Part shown: positions 52,019 through 61,097 of the stretch, piece by piece
How positions within the stretch are numbered: position 1 is the first letter of the stretch
How the letters are laid out: each line of letters opens with the position of its first letter
From: Solwaraspora sp. WMMD1047
GTDB taxonomy: Bacteria; Actinomycetota; Actinomycetes; Mycobacteriales; Micromonosporaceae
Reading direction: 5' to 3'
Assembly (NCBI RefSeq): GCF_029626155.1
Contig: NZ_JARUBL010000001.1
Coordinates: forward strand, 3,824,501-3,888,500
DNA: 64,000 nt
The notes under the pieces: generated by a model
Databases searched by the model: none
What the model saw: the letters and a program-made list of their open reading frames with translations, nothing else
Told to the model about the DNA's origin: nothing
Program-made: the position numbers and the translations under genes

Positions 52019-52858
52019 CTAGCGGAAGTCGTCGGCGTGGTCGACGGCCCACTGCCGGAATGAGCGCGCCGGCGCTCCGGTGATCTCCTCGACGGCTCGG
52101 GTCACCGGCTCCGGTGACGCGACCAGGCCCGCCCAGTAGGCCAACGACGCATCCACCACCGCCGGATCACCCCACTCGGCCAGCAGCTGCCGCCGCGCGT
52201 CCTCGACCGGGAGTTCGACCCAGCGCACCGGCCGGCCGATCGCCTCGCCGATCAGGCGGGCCTGCTCGATCTGGGTGACCACCTCCGGTCCGGTCAGCAC
52301 GTACGTCGCCCCGACGTGCCGCCGGTCGGTGAGCGCCAGCGCTGCCACGGCCGCGATGTCCCGCTCGTGCAGCAGGGACCGTCCCGCCTCGCCGTACACC
52401 CAGCGGATCTCGCCGGTGGCGGCGATGTCCGCCGCCCAGCCCAGGGTGTTGGTGGCGAACCCGCCGGCCCGTAGGAAGGTCCAGTCCGCCCCGGACCGCC
52501 GTACCAGATCCTCGACCTGGCCCCACACCCCGTTGGCCGCCGGGTCCCGGTCGTCGCGGACGTTCATCGCGGAGAGGTAGCAGACGTGTCGGCCGGGACC
52601 GGCGAGCACCTCGACGGCCTCGGCCGCGCCGGCGGCGGACATCGACGGCCAGAGCAGGAACACCGCGTCCACACCCGCGACGGCCGGCCGCAGGGTTTCC
52701 GGTCGGTTCAGGTCGCCCACCGCCGCCTCGACCCCGGCCGGAAGCCCGGCTGCCCCGGCGTCGCGGACCAGTGCCCGTACCCGCGCGCCGTGGCGGATCA
52801 ACTCGGCGACCAGGTGCCGGCCCACACTGCCGGTCGCCCCCGTTACCAGAACCTGCAT
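52019..52858 (-). CDS. NmrA-like NAD(P)-binding protein
   Basis: 279 aa atypical short-chain reductase. The Rossmann motif is VLVTGATGSVGRHLVAELI; VRALVRDAG binds the NADP phosphate; VFLLWPSM, NTLGWAADIAATGEIRWVYGEAGRSLLHERDIAAVAALALTD and YVLTGPEVVTQIEQARLIGEAIGRP are the family pattern. It may sense or use NADP(H). ATG 52858 follows GGAGGG. Divergent from the second SRPBCC-ArsR operon; the palindromic operators between them could control both. Confidence 0.9.
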   Translation of the reverse strand: MQVLVTGATGSVGRHLVAELIRHGARVRALVRDAGAAGLPAGVEAAVGDLNRPETLRPAVAGVDAVFLLWPSMSAAGAAEAVEVLAGPGRHVCYLSAMNVRDDRDPAANGVWGQVEDLVRRSGADWTFLRAGGFATNTLGWAADIAATGEIRWVYGEAGRSLLHERDIAAVAALALTDRRHVGATYVLTGPEVVTQIEQARLIGEAIGRPVRWVELPVEDARRQLLAEWGDPAVVDASLAYWAGLVASPEPVTRAVEEITGAPARSFRQWAVDHADDFR

Positions 52859-52923
52859 CGTCGTCCCTCCTGCGGTGACGGCGGGGCCGGTCGACCGGCC
52901 CCGCTCACCCCCAGGCTGCAACT

Positions 52924-53006
52924 GCAACCGTGGTTGAGGTCAAGGACTCCCCGCCGTTGACGCAACCATCTGATTGCTATAGGTTGGATGGCAACCGGAT
53001 GGTTGC
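52924..53006. promoter_or_regulatory. Promoter with repeated GCAACC/GGTTGC operators
   Basis: TTGACG (52957-52962), 17 bases, TAGGTT (52980-52985). The motif GCAAYC-N4-GRTTGC occurs at 52962-52977, filling the promoter spacer, and as the perfect GCAACC-GGAT-GGTTGC at 52991-53006; a looser copy is at 52924-52936. Likely bound by the ArsR protein encoded at 53445. Confidence 0.65.
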
Positions 53007-53023
53007 TACTCAAGGAGATCGAC

Positions 53024-53458
53024 ATGGCATTCCCCGACCGGATCGAGCGCACCCTCGAGATCGCCCACCCGCCGGAGCGGGTCTGGGCCGCCCTGACCAC
53101 CGCCGAGGGTCTCGGCACCTGGTTCGGCAACCGGGCCGAGGTCGACCTGCGCGTCGGCGGCCAGGCGAAACTGACCTGGGACAGCGGCGACAGCGCCACC
53201 CTCACCATCGAACGGGTCGAACCCCCGCGCGTGTTCGGCTACACCTGGCCGCTCTACGGCCTGCCCGACGGCGACCCGCGACGCAGCTACGTCGAGTTCA
53301 CCCTGGAGCCCACCGACACCGGCACCATCCTGACCATGGTGGAGAGCGGATTCGCCCAGCTGCCCGACGCCGACCACCAGAAGGCCCACGGGGGCAACAC
53401 CGAGGGCTGGACGAACGAGCTGGGCGAGCTGGTCGCGTACCTCGATGGACAAGCCTGA
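53024..53458 (+). CDS. SRPBCC (AHSA1-like) domain protein
   Basis: 144 aa: DRIERTLEIAHPPERVWAALTTAEGLGTWFGNRAEVDLRVGGQAKLTW, IERVEPPRVFGYTWPLYG, EFTLEPTDTGTILTMVESGFAQLP and the closing WTNELGELVAYLD. ATG 53024 has AAGGAG at good distance. It overlaps the downstream ArsR gene by 14 bases. Ligand unknown. Confidence 0.9.
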   Translation: MAFPDRIERTLEIAHPPERVWAALTTAEGLGTWFGNRAEVDLRVGGQAKLTWDSGDSATLTIERVEPPRVFGYTWPLYGLPDGDPRRSYVEFTLEPTDTGTILTMVESGFAQLPDADHQKAHGGNTEGWTNELGELVAYLDGQA

Positions 53459-53774
53459 CCTGGAGGCGGTGGCGCAGGAGGTCTTCGCGGCCCTGGCCGA
53501 CCCGAGCCGGCGAGCGATCCTCGCCGCGCTCGCGGCCGGCGGTCCGGCCACCGCGACCGACCTGGCCGCCCGCCTGCCGATCACCCGGCAGGCCATCGCC
53601 AAACACCTCGCGCTGCTCGCCGACGCGGGGCTGGTGGTGGCCGAGCCGGGCGAACGGCGCCGGGTCCGCTACCGGTTGGACTCCGCCCCGATGAAGGTGG
53701 CCCAGCAGTTCCTCGCCGCCCTCGCCCGCGACTGGGACGGACCGCTCGCCGCCCTACGGGACCGGCTGCGGTGA
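53445..53774 (+). CDS. ArsR-family HTH regulator
   Basis: 109 aa: VFAALADPSRRAILAALAAGGPATATDLAARLPITRQAIAKHLALLADAGLVVAEPGERRRVRYRLDSAPMKVAQQFLAALARDW. No cysteine metal site. It is the second member of an SRPBCC-ArsR pair, in the reverse order of the operon at 50.7 kb, and likely represses from the GCAACC/GGTTGC sites. Confidence 0.92.
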   Translation: MDKPDLEAVAQEVFAALADPSRRAILAALAAGGPATATDLAARLPITRQAIAKHLALLADAGLVVAEPGERRRVRYRLDSAPMKVAQQFLAALARDWDGPLAALRDRLR

Positions 53775-53799
53775 CAACCGACCGCCCCCGGGCGGGTCG

Positions 53800-54804
53800 T
53801 CACCGCCCGGTCCGCAGCGTGAGCACGTAGGTCGCGGTCGACGCGACGACCCGGTCGGCGTCGCTGGACAGCTCGGTGAGGGCCGCCGACGCCGCAGGGC
53901 CCGGGATCTCCGCGAGTGCCTGGGTCAGCCGTCCGCGTACGGCCGGGTCGGCGGTGTCGTCGGCGAGGCGGTCGACCAGCCTGGCGACGATCTCGTCCGC
54001 CACCACCGGATCGCCCGCCAGCGCGCCCAGCGCGTCGGCCGCGTCGACGTCACTCACGGCGTCGACCACCATCTCGACGAGGGTCGGGATCGCGTCCGCC
54101 ACGCCACGCGGCCCGAGCGCCAGCGCCGCATACCGGCGCACCGCCGGATCGGGACTGGCCAGAGCGTCTTTCAGCAGCGCGGTGGCGCGCTCGTCGGGCA
54201 CCTCGGCGACCGCCTCGACCGCGCGTCTGCGCACGTCGGGCGCAGCCGCCCCGAGTCCCTCGGCCAGCAGCGCCAACGCACCGTCGCCCGACTGCACCAG
54301 CGCCCAGCGCAGGGCCCCGGCGACGTTCGGGTCGGCCTCGTTCAGCGCCGCCTCGACAAGCGCCGCCACCGGCGTCGGGGTGCCCTCGGCCGAGGCCAGG
54401 GCCGCGCGCTGGCGCCTCCCGGCGCTCTCCGACCCCAGCGCGTGCAGGAGCGCGACGGTCTGCAGCACCTCCTCCCAGTCCGCCGGCTCCGCCGCGCCGA
54501 TGCGATCCAGCCGGGTGAGCAGCTCCGTCTCGGTGGCGATGCGGTCCCGGGTCCGGCGGATCAGGTCGTCGACGAGCTGGCCCGGCGCGAAGTCGGGATC
54601 GTCGAGCGCACGCCCGATGTCGCGCAGCGACAACCCCAGCGACCGCAGGCTCTCGATGTGGAAGATCCGGCGGATGTCCTCGCCGGAGTACTCCCGGTAG
54701 CCGGCCACGGTGCGACCCGTTGGCCGCACCAGGCCGAGCGACTCGTAGTGCCGGAGCATGCGGGCGCTGACCCCGGAGCGCCGGGCCACGTCACCGATCA
54801 ACAC
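53800..54804 (-). CDS. MerR-family regulator with C-terminal HEAT repeats
   Basis: 334 aa. MerR HTH at residues 1-70 (LIGDVARRSGVSARMLRHYESLGLVRPTGRTVAGYREYSGEDIRRIFHIESLRSLGLSLRDIGRAL), a dimer helix to about 110, then some 200 residues of HEAT-like helical repeats (DPNVAGALRWALVQSGDGALALL, APDVRRRAVEAVAEVPDERATALL, DPAVRRYAALALGPRGVADAIPTLVEM). The repeats replace the small-molecule domain and suggest a protein ligand. The HEAT protein gene upstream, 6 bases away, is the natural candidate. Confidence 0.88.
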   Translation of the reverse strand: MLIGDVARRSGVSARMLRHYESLGLVRPTGRTVAGYREYSGEDIRRIFHIESLRSLGLSLRDIGRALDDPDFAPGQLVDDLIRRTRDRIATETELLTRLDRIGAAEPADWEEVLQTVALLHALGSESAGRRQRAALASAEGTPTPVAALVEAALNEADPNVAGALRWALVQSGDGALALLAEGLGAAAPDVRRRAVEAVAEVPDERATALLKDALASPDPAVRRYAALALGPRGVADAIPTLVEMVVDAVSDVDAADALGALAGDPVVADEIVARLVDRLADDTADPAVRGRLTQALAEIPGPAASAALTELSSDADRVVASTATYVLTLRTGR

Positions 54805-54810
54805 AGCCCG

Positions 54811-55479
54811 TCATCCCTGCTTTCTGGGTCCGTCGAGGGCGACGACCCGCTTCGCCTGCTCGACCGCGTACTCGAATCCGGCGTCCGGGTCGCGCGCCGA
54901 CCGCTCGGTGGCGATGGCGTGCTGGCGTACCCGATGGTCCCGGTGTGTCGTGGCGGCGGACACGACCGGGGTGGCCGCCTCGCCGAGTGCGATCAGCGCC
55001 CGGCTCAGGCTCAACTGCGTCTCCCGCTCACCGCGCCCGAGCTGGGTCGCCAGTATCTCCGCCAGCTCGACCTCCGCCCCCTCGGGCACCAGGGCGACCG
55101 CCGCCCGCCAGGCAGCGCGGGCCACCTCGTCGTCGGCGTCGGCCAGCAGCGCCCGGGTGATCGCCGGATACGCCCGCCGGTCCCCGAACTTGGACAGGGT
55201 GTGCAGGGCCTGGCTGCGCGCCTGGGCACGCGGCGAGCGGAGTTCGTCGATCAGCTTCGGGACCGTCTGCTCCGGTGGGTGCCGGATGAGCGCCCAGGTG
55301 AGCATCTCGCGCACGGCGAACTCGGGCTCGACCGCGCACCGCTGCACCAGCCGGTCGACGAACCTCGGGTCCGGGCTCGTGCCGACCGCCAGCGCCGCCC
55401 GCAGCCGCACCGTCGGGTTACCGCTCTCAAGTGCCTGAAAGGCACGAAACTCCGCCGTGTCCGGTTCCGGCCGGGTCAT
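54811..55479 (-). CDS. HEAT-repeat protein
   Basis: 222 aa, all helical, with repeats such as NPTVRLRAALAVGTSPDPRFVDRLVQRCAV, EFAVREMLTWALIRHPPEQTVPKLIDEL, RAQARSQALHTLSKFGDRRAYPAITRALL and DDEVARAAWRAAVALVPEG. No catalytic site. ATG 55479 follows GGAGG. It overlaps the end of the GT87 gene by 53 bases and is followed 6 bases later by the MerR-HEAT regulator; the two may interact. Confidence 0.85.
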   Translation of the reverse strand: MTRPEPDTAEFRAFQALESGNPTVRLRAALAVGTSPDPRFVDRLVQRCAVEPEFAVREMLTWALIRHPPEQTVPKLIDELRSPRAQARSQALHTLSKFGDRRAYPAITRALLADADDEVARAAWRAAVALVPEGAEVELAEILATQLGRGERETQLSLSRALIALGEAATPVVSAATTHRDHRVRQHAIATERSARDPDAGFEYAVEQAKRVVALDGPRKQG

Positions 55480-56797
55480 CGGGACCACCTCCTCGACCCA
55501 GTGAAGAGCTTGTCACCGTGTCAAGGTCAAGGGGCGCGATCGGGGCGTCGGGCTCGTTCCACGCGGCGCGGGCCACCACGACGCAGAGCCAGGCGGTGGT
55601 GAGCATGCGCGCGGCCAGCGCCGACATGTACAGCACTCCGGTCGCCCCGATGAGGTGGTGTCCGTTCAGCAGATGCGGCCACACCATCAGCCAGTAGCTC
55701 ACCTCGGCCGCCTGCCAGGCCGCGAACGCCGGCAGCGCCCGCCGCGCCGGCACCCCGCACAACGCGACCACCGCGAACAGCAGCATCCAGAGCACGTACT
55801 GCGGCGAGTACACCTTGTTGGTGAGCAGGAACGCGGCGATCACCAGGAACGTCAGCCTGGCCGCCGTGGGCGGCACCGCCGACCGCAGCGCGAAGACGAC
55901 GATCGCGAGCAGCAGCGCCAGGAAACCCAGCGGCGCCAGCACGTTGAGGTGCGGCACGGTGAGGCCGACCCGTTCGAGCGCGTACCAGGCCGAGCCGATG
56001 TCGGCGCCGCGGTCGCTGTTGAACCGGAAGAACTCCAGCCAGCCCTGCGGGTAGAGCACCGCGATCGGCAGGTTCACCGCGGCCCAGGCGACGGCCGCGG
56101 CCACCGTGGCGGCGGCGACCGCCGGCAGCCGGCGGTACCGCCACCCCAACACCACCAGGGGTACGAGGATCAGGCCGGGGAACAGTTTGGTCGCGGTGCC
56201 GACGCCGATGAAGATGCCGGCGATCACCGGTTGGCGGGAACTCCACGCCAGCAGGGCCAGCACCGCGACGGCGAGCGCGACCAGGTCCCAGTTGATGGTG
56301 CCGGTGACCACCAGCCCGGGCGCGGCGGCGAAGAGCAGCGCCTCCCTCGGGCGGCCGCCCGCACGGATCACCAGCAGCCGGACGGCGGCGGTGATCACCA
56401 GTGCGAAGGCGAGCAGGAGGACGGTGTTCAGGCCGAAGTAGAGGCGGACCATGGCGGCCTCGTCGGCGCCAGCGGCCAGCAGTCGGGTCAGGCGGCCGGT
56501 CGCGTCCATCACCAGGCCGGTCACCACCGGGTATTCCAGGGGGCGCGAGGTGGCGTCGTAGGGAAAGACGCCGTCGATGAGACCCCGGTCCCGGAAGAGC
56601 ACGGGTACGTCGCTGTAGCAGAACCGCTGGTAGAGCTCCTCGTTGCGGTTCGGCCAGCCGGCGAGGTCGCAGGGCAACTTCTGCAGATACCCGGCGCCCA
56701 TCGCCAGCACCGTCACCCCCAGCGAGAGGGCCATCCCGTCCCACCCCACCAGCCGGCGCGGGCCACCGGCACCCAGTCGAGCCACGCGGCACATCAT
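55427..56797 (-). CDS. Polyprenol-dependent glycosyltransferase, GT87-like membrane protein
   Basis: 456 aa with about ten membrane helices. The first extracellular loop (NRNEELYQRFCYSDVPVLFRDRGLIDGVFPYD ... LEYPVVTGLVMDATG) with Y-S-D-V, and later GTATKLFPGLILVPL and LTNKVYSPQYVLWMLLF, are hallmarks of the GT87/DUF2029 family that includes PimE and related mannosyltransferases using polyprenyl-phosphate sugars. Ppm encoded at 25.0 kb could supply donor. It overlaps the MMPL gene by 4 bases and the HEAT gene by 53. Confidence 0.87.
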   Translation of the reverse strand: MMCRVARLGAGGPRRLVGWDGMALSLGVTVLAMGAGYLQKLPCDLAGWPNRNEELYQRFCYSDVPVLFRDRGLIDGVFPYDATSRPLEYPVVTGLVMDATGRLTRLLAAGADEAAMVRLYFGLNTVLLLAFALVITAAVRLLVIRAGGRPREALLFAAAPGLVVTGTINWDLVALAVAVLALLAWSSRQPVIAGIFIGVGTATKLFPGLILVPLVVLGWRYRRLPAVAAATVAAAVAWAAVNLPIAVLYPQGWLEFFRFNSDRGADIGSAWYALERVGLTVPHLNVLAPLGFLALLLAIVVFALRSAVPPTAARLTFLVIAAFLLTNKVYSPQYVLWMLLFAVVALCGVPARRALPAFAAWQAAEVSYWLMVWPHLLNGHHLIGATGVLYMSALAARMLTTAWLCVVVARAAWNEPDAPIAPLDLDTVTSSSLGRGGGPDDPAGTGHGGVSCLSGT

Positions 56798-59007
56798 CCC
56801 AGTGGCATTCGCACCTCCGCCGGGTGGGCAGACTCCGCGTGGCGGATCGTGTTCGCGCCGCTATCCGTGAGTCGATCGCCCTCGACATCGAGGCTCGGCA
56901 GGATCCGGTCCAGCCAGGTCGGCAGCCACCAGGCGGACCGGCCGAGCAGCGACAGGGCCGCCGGGACGATCGTCATGCGGACCAGCAGGGCGTCGACGGC
57001 GACGCCGATCGCGAGCGTGAAGCCGAGCGAGGTGATGATGCGGTCCGGGGAGAGAATGAAGCCCGCGAAGACGCTGATCATGATCAGGGCCGCGGCGGTG
57101 ACGACCCGGGCGCCGTGGGTGAAGCCGACGACGATGGCGTCGTTCGGAGCGGCGCCGCGGGCGAACTCCTCCCGGACCCGGGTGACGAGGAAGACCTCGT
57201 AATCCATGGCCAGGCCGAACAGGATGCCGATGAGGAAGATCGGGATGAAGCTGACGACCGGTCCGGGCACCTGCGGGCCGACCAGATCCGCCAGCTGGCC
57301 CTGCTGGAAGACGAGGACCAGCGCCCCGAACGAGGCGGCCACCGACAGCAGGAACCCTCCGATCGCCTTGATCGGTACCAGGATGCTGCGGAAGACCAGG
57401 ATCAGCAGGAGCAGCGCGAGACCGACCACGACGGCCAGGTACGGCAGCAACGCGTCGCTGATCTTCTGCGAGATGTCGATGTCGATCGCGGTCCGACCGG
57501 TGACGGCCAGGGTGGCACCGTCGGTGGCCGCGGTGAGGTCGGCCTGCTGGTCACGGATCTGCCGCACCAGCGTTTTCGTCTGCTCGCCGGTGGGTCCGGC
57601 CGCCGGGACGACCGTGAAGGTCGCGACATCGCCGGCCGCGTTGACCGTCGCGGGGGTGGCCGCCACGACATCGTCCAGACCGGCGATGAGTCGCCGCGCC
57701 CGCTCAACCGCGGCCTCGGCGCCTCCCGGGCCGGCCTCGACCACGATGAGCAGTGGCCCGTTGACACCGGCCCCGAACGCCGCCGCGAGCTGGTCGTACG
57801 CCTTGCGCTGTGTGGTGTCGGGCGACGCGGTGCCGGCGTCGGGCAGGGCCAACCGCAGGTCGAGCGCCGGGATGGCGACGACGCCGACCGCGAGCACCGA
57901 CAGGATCAACACCGGTACGCGGTGCCGGACCACGCCACGGGCCCAGCGTTCGCCGTACGGCGTCCTGGTCGGCTCCGGGCGGCCGGTGCCCTTCCGCAGT
58001 GACCGGGGCAGCACCCGGCGGCCGGCGAAACCGAGCAGGGCGGGCAGCAGGGACAGGCTGATCATGACGGCCACGGCGACGGTGCCGGCCGCGGCCAGAC
58101 CCATGGCGGTGAGGAACGGGAGCCCGACCACGGTGAGCGCGACCAGGGCGATGATGACCGTCAGGCCGGCGAAGACGACCGCGGAACCGGCGGTGCCCAC
58201 GGCCCGGCCGGCGGCCTGCTCGCCGTCCTGGCCGGTGGTCAGTTCGTGCCGGTAGCGGGACAGGATGAACAGCGCGTAGTCGATGCCGACGGCCAGTCCC
58301 AGCATGGTGGCCAGCCCCGAGGTGTTCGAGGCCAGATCGACGAACCCGGTGGCGATCCCGATGCCGAGCAGGCCGACGCCGACGCCGATGAACGCGGTCA
58401 GCAGCGGCAGCCCGGCGGCCACCAGCGAGCCGAAGGTGATCAGCAGGACGATTCCGGCCACCACGATGCCGACCGCCTCGGCGGCGCTGCTGGCCTCGGC
58501 CGTCTCGGTGACCTCCCCGGCGTACTCGACGCCGACGCCGGCCGCTCGGGCGGGCTCGGCGGCGGCCAGCAGCGCCTCCCGGGAGGCGAGGTCCACCTCG
58601 GCCGGACCGACCGGGTAGGTGACGGTGGCGTAGCCGGTCCGCCCGTCCGGGGCGATGGTCTGCGCCTGGTAGGGGTCGGCGACCGACGTCACCTGGGGTG
58701 CCGCCCTCAGCTCGGCGACCGTCGCGGTCACCGCGGCCCGCTGGTCCGCGCCGGTGAGGACGGCGTCGCCGGAGACCGTGAAGACCACCCGCGCGGTGGC
58801 GGTGTCGGTGCCCGTGCCGAACTCCTCGGCCAGCACGTCCATGGCCCGCCACGACTCGGTGCCGGGGATGGAGAGGGCGTCGTTCGTCGGTCCGGAGAGC
58901 CGGGCCGAGCCGAGGCCGATCAGGGCCAGCAGCAGCACCCACAGGATGAGGGTCAGCCGGCGGCGCCGGAACGAGAACCGGCCCAGCCGGTACAACAGGG
59001 TCGCCAC
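56794..59007 (-). CDS. MMPL family transporter
   Basis: 737 aa RND-type membrane protein with two sets of helices around large outer loops. LGLAVGIDYALFILSRYRHEL and FGLAMDYEVFLVTRVREEF are the duplicated proton-relay motifs with Asp-Tyr pairs. Related MmpL proteins export lipids or glycolipids with proton force; the coupled GT87 gene suggests a glycolipid. ATG 59007; 184 bases separate it from the divergent histidine kinase gene, whose regulator may control both. Confidence 0.92.
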   Translation of the reverse strand: MATLLYRLGRFSFRRRRLTLILWVLLLALIGLGSARLSGPTNDALSIPGTESWRAMDVLAEEFGTGTDTATARVVFTVSGDAVLTGADQRAAVTATVAELRAAPQVTSVADPYQAQTIAPDGRTGYATVTYPVGPAEVDLASREALLAAAEPARAAGVGVEYAGEVTETAEASSAAEAVGIVVAGIVLLITFGSLVAAGLPLLTAFIGVGVGLLGIGIATGFVDLASNTSGLATMLGLAVGIDYALFILSRYRHELTTGQDGEQAAGRAVGTAGSAVVFAGLTVIIALVALTVVGLPFLTAMGLAAAGTVAVAVMISLSLLPALLGFAGRRVLPRSLRKGTGRPEPTRTPYGERWARGVVRHRVPVLILSVLAVGVVAIPALDLRLALPDAGTASPDTTQRKAYDQLAAAFGAGVNGPLLIVVEAGPGGAEAAVERARRLIAGLDDVVAATPATVNAAGDVATFTVVPAAGPTGEQTKTLVRQIRDQQADLTAATDGATLAVTGRTAIDIDISQKISDALLPYLAVVVGLALLLLILVFRSILVPIKAIGGFLLSVAASFGALVLVFQQGQLADLVGPQVPGPVVSFIPIFLIGILFGLAMDYEVFLVTRVREEFARGAAPNDAIVVGFTHGARVVTAAALIMISVFAGFILSPDRIITSLGFTLAIGVAVDALLVRMTIVPAALSLLGRSAWWLPTWLDRILPSLDVEGDRLTDSGANTIRHAESAHPAEVRMPLG

Positions 59008-59108
59008 GGGTCTCCTCCGTCACGGTCGGCAGCCCCTGGGTTGGGGGGCGGCCTTCACGATGGCGGGCGGCCCCGGGGTGGGTCGTCCCGTCAGCGCAGA
59101 CAGCGGCG

Positions 59109-59124
59109 TACCGCGATCGCGGTA
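59109..59124. promoter_or_regulatory. 16-bp perfect palindrome between the MMPL and kinase genes
   Basis: TACCGCGATCGCGGTA, a perfect palindrome, with a half-site-like GGTACCGCG at 59139-59147. It is in the divergent promoter region and is a candidate site for the NarL-type response regulator. Confidence 0.5.
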
Positions 59125-59191
59125 TGGTCGCGGCGTCCGGTACCGCGCGAGCAGGTCGAGGGAACCGCCGACCCCGGCTACCGTCGTCACG

Positions 59192-60415
59192 ATGGACACG
59201 GTGAGCACCAGATGGCTGCCCGCGCGGCTCGACCGCCACCGTGGCCTGCTCGGCGACCTGGCGCTGGTGGTCGTCGGCGTCCTGACCGTGCTCTTCCTCG
59301 GCTACACCTCGGCGCACGTCGTGGCGACGCTGCTCGCTCTGCTCTGCGCCGTGCTGATCCTGGCGGTTCGCCGGCAGCCCCTGCCGACCCTGCTGGCGGC
59401 CACCGCCGTCGGCGCGCTCGCGATCACGCTGGGCCGGCCGCCGGACGGGCTGTTCGTGGTCGCCGGTCTGCTCACCTGGTCCGCCGCGCTGCACAGTCCG
59501 CGTCGCCGGCCCTGGTTCTACGCCTTCCTCGTGTGGGGCTCGCTGATGGTCGTCGGCTCGGCGGTGCACGGCACGGACTGGTGGAACCGGGACCAGTTCG
59601 CGACCATCACCCTCATCGCCGGCGGCGCCGCGGTGGGCGACTCGATCCGGATGCGCCGGGCGTACATCGCCGAGGTGACCGAACGGGCCCGGCAGGCGGA
59701 GCTGACCCGCGAGGAGGAGGCCCGCCGCCGGGTGATGGACGAACGGCTGCGCATCGCCCGCGAGCTGCACGACGTCGTCGCCCACCACATCGCGGTGATC
59801 AGCGTGCACGCCGGCGCCGCCGGCCATGTGCTGCGCGACCAGCCGGACCGGGTGTGGCCGGTGCTGGGGCACATCCGCACCGCCGCCGACACCGTGCTGG
59901 AGGAGATCAAGTCGGTGATCACGGTGTTGCGTGACCCGGACGAGCGCCGCAGCACCGAGCCGGCGCCCGGGGTGGAGCGGCTGCCGGACCTGCTGGCCGG
60001 GCTCCGCAACGCGGGCTTCGCCGTCCGGCACCGGCAGCACGGCGCGGCCCGGCCGCTGCCGGCGGTGGTGGACCTGGCCGCGTACCGGGTCGCGCAGGAG
60101 GCGTTGACGAACGCCCACCGGTACGGCGACGGGGGCGCCAACCTCGATCTCACGTACACCGCCGACACCGTCGTCGTCGAGGTCACCAACCGGACGGCCG
60201 GGCCCGGCGGCCACCCGCCCGGCTCCGGGTTGGGGCTGCTCGGCATGCGGGAACGCGCGACCGCCGCGCAGGGCACCATCACCGCCGGGCCGGCCCCCGG
60301 CGGGATTTTCCGGGTACGCGCCGAGCTGCCCACCGACGATCGGGCGGTCGACCGGCTCCATCCGCCCGGCCAGTCGCCGCCGGTGGATAGCCCCGTCGGG
60401 AGCGGCGATGGGTGA
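59192..60415 (+). CDS. Two-component sensor histidine kinase (NarL/DesK type)
   Basis: 407 aa. Five to six membrane segments lie in residues 20-150 with almost no extracellular loop, so it likely senses the membrane. The HisKA_3 dimer helix carries H193 in RIARELHDVVAHHIAVISVHAGAA; the ATPase has EALTNAHRYGDGGANLDL (N box) and GSGLGLLGMRERATAAQG (G boxes). A Pro-rich tail follows. ATG 59192 starts the first helix; it overlaps the response regulator gene by 8 bases. Confidence 0.93.
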   Translation: MDTVSTRWLPARLDRHRGLLGDLALVVVGVLTVLFLGYTSAHVVATLLALLCAVLILAVRRQPLPTLLAATAVGALAITLGRPPDGLFVVAGLLTWSAALHSPRRRPWFYAFLVWGSLMVVGSAVHGTDWWNRDQFATITLIAGGAAVGDSIRMRRAYIAEVTERARQAELTREEEARRRVMDERLRIARELHDVVAHHIAVISVHAGAAGHVLRDQPDRVWPVLGHIRTAADTVLEEIKSVITVLRDPDERRSTEPAPGVERLPDLLAGLRNAGFAVRHRQHGAARPLPAVVDLAAYRVAQEALTNAHRYGDGGANLDLTYTADTVVVEVTNRTAGPGGHPPGSGLGLLGMRERATAAQGTITAGPAPGGIFRVRAELPTDDRAVDRLHPPGQSPPVDSPVGSGDG

Positions 60416-61097
60416 CGGGGATATCCGGGTGCTCCTCGCCGACGACCAGGCCCTCATCCGCGCCGGCTTCCGGATGATCATCGACGCGGCGCCCGGGATG
60501 ACGGTCGTCGGCGAGGCCGCCGACGGCCGGGAGGCCGTCGCGCTGTGCCACCGCGCCGCGGTGGACGTCGTGCTGATGGACATCCGGATGCCGCACCTCG
60601 ACGGCATCGAGGCGACCCGCCGGATCGGCGCCGACGAGCGCCTCACCGGCGTACGGGTGCTGGTGTTGACCACCTTCGACAACGACGACAACGTGATCTA
60701 CGCCCTGCAGGCCGGGGCGAGCGGCTTCCTGGGCAAGAACGTCGCGCCGGGCGATCTGGTCGCCGCCATCCGGGTGGTCGCCGGTGGGGAGGCGCTGCTC
60801 TCCCCGCGGGCCACCAGCGGGCTGATCAGCCGGCTGATCCACCACATTCCGCAACCCGCCCGGCAACCCCCGGAGCTGGCGCTGGTCACCGAGCGGGAAC
60901 GGGAGATCCTGCTGCTTGTCGCGCACGGGCTGTCCAACCAGGACATCGCCCGCCGGCTGCATCTGTCGCCGCTGACCGTGAAGACCCACATCAACCGTAC
61001 GATGATCAAGCTGGCCGCCCGCGACCGGGCGCAGCTGGTGGTCTTCGCCTACCAGCACCGCCTGGTCCGGCCCGGCGACGCCCTCCCCGACAGCTAA
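60408..61097 (+). CDS. LuxR/NarL-family response regulator
   Basis: 229 aa. Receiver domain with D12/D13, phosphoacceptor D58 in VVLMDIRMPHLDGIEAT, T in LVLTTFDND and K in FLGKNVAPGDL; C-terminal GerE HTH LVTEREREILLLVAHGLSNQDIARRLHLSPLTVKTHINRTMIKLAARDRAQLV. Partner of the overlapping kinase. Its 3' end overlaps the convergent DUF1772 gene by 4 bases. Confidence 0.95.
   Translation: MGDGDIRVLLADDQALIRAGFRMIIDAAPGMTVVGEAADGREAVALCHRAAVDVVLMDIRMPHLDGIEATRRIGADERLTGVRVLVLTTFDNDDNVIYALQAGASGFLGKNVAPGDLVAAIRVVAGGEALLSPRATSGLISRLIHHIPQPARQPPELALVTEREREILLLVAHGLSNQDIARRLHLSPLTVKTHINRTMIKLAARDRAQLVVFAYQHRLVRPGDALPDS

Noticed and set aside
57704-60691. 995-codon minus-strand frame over the MMPL gene end and the two-component genes
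   Set aside because: Low-complexity shadow; kinase and regulator on the plus strand have complete motifs.
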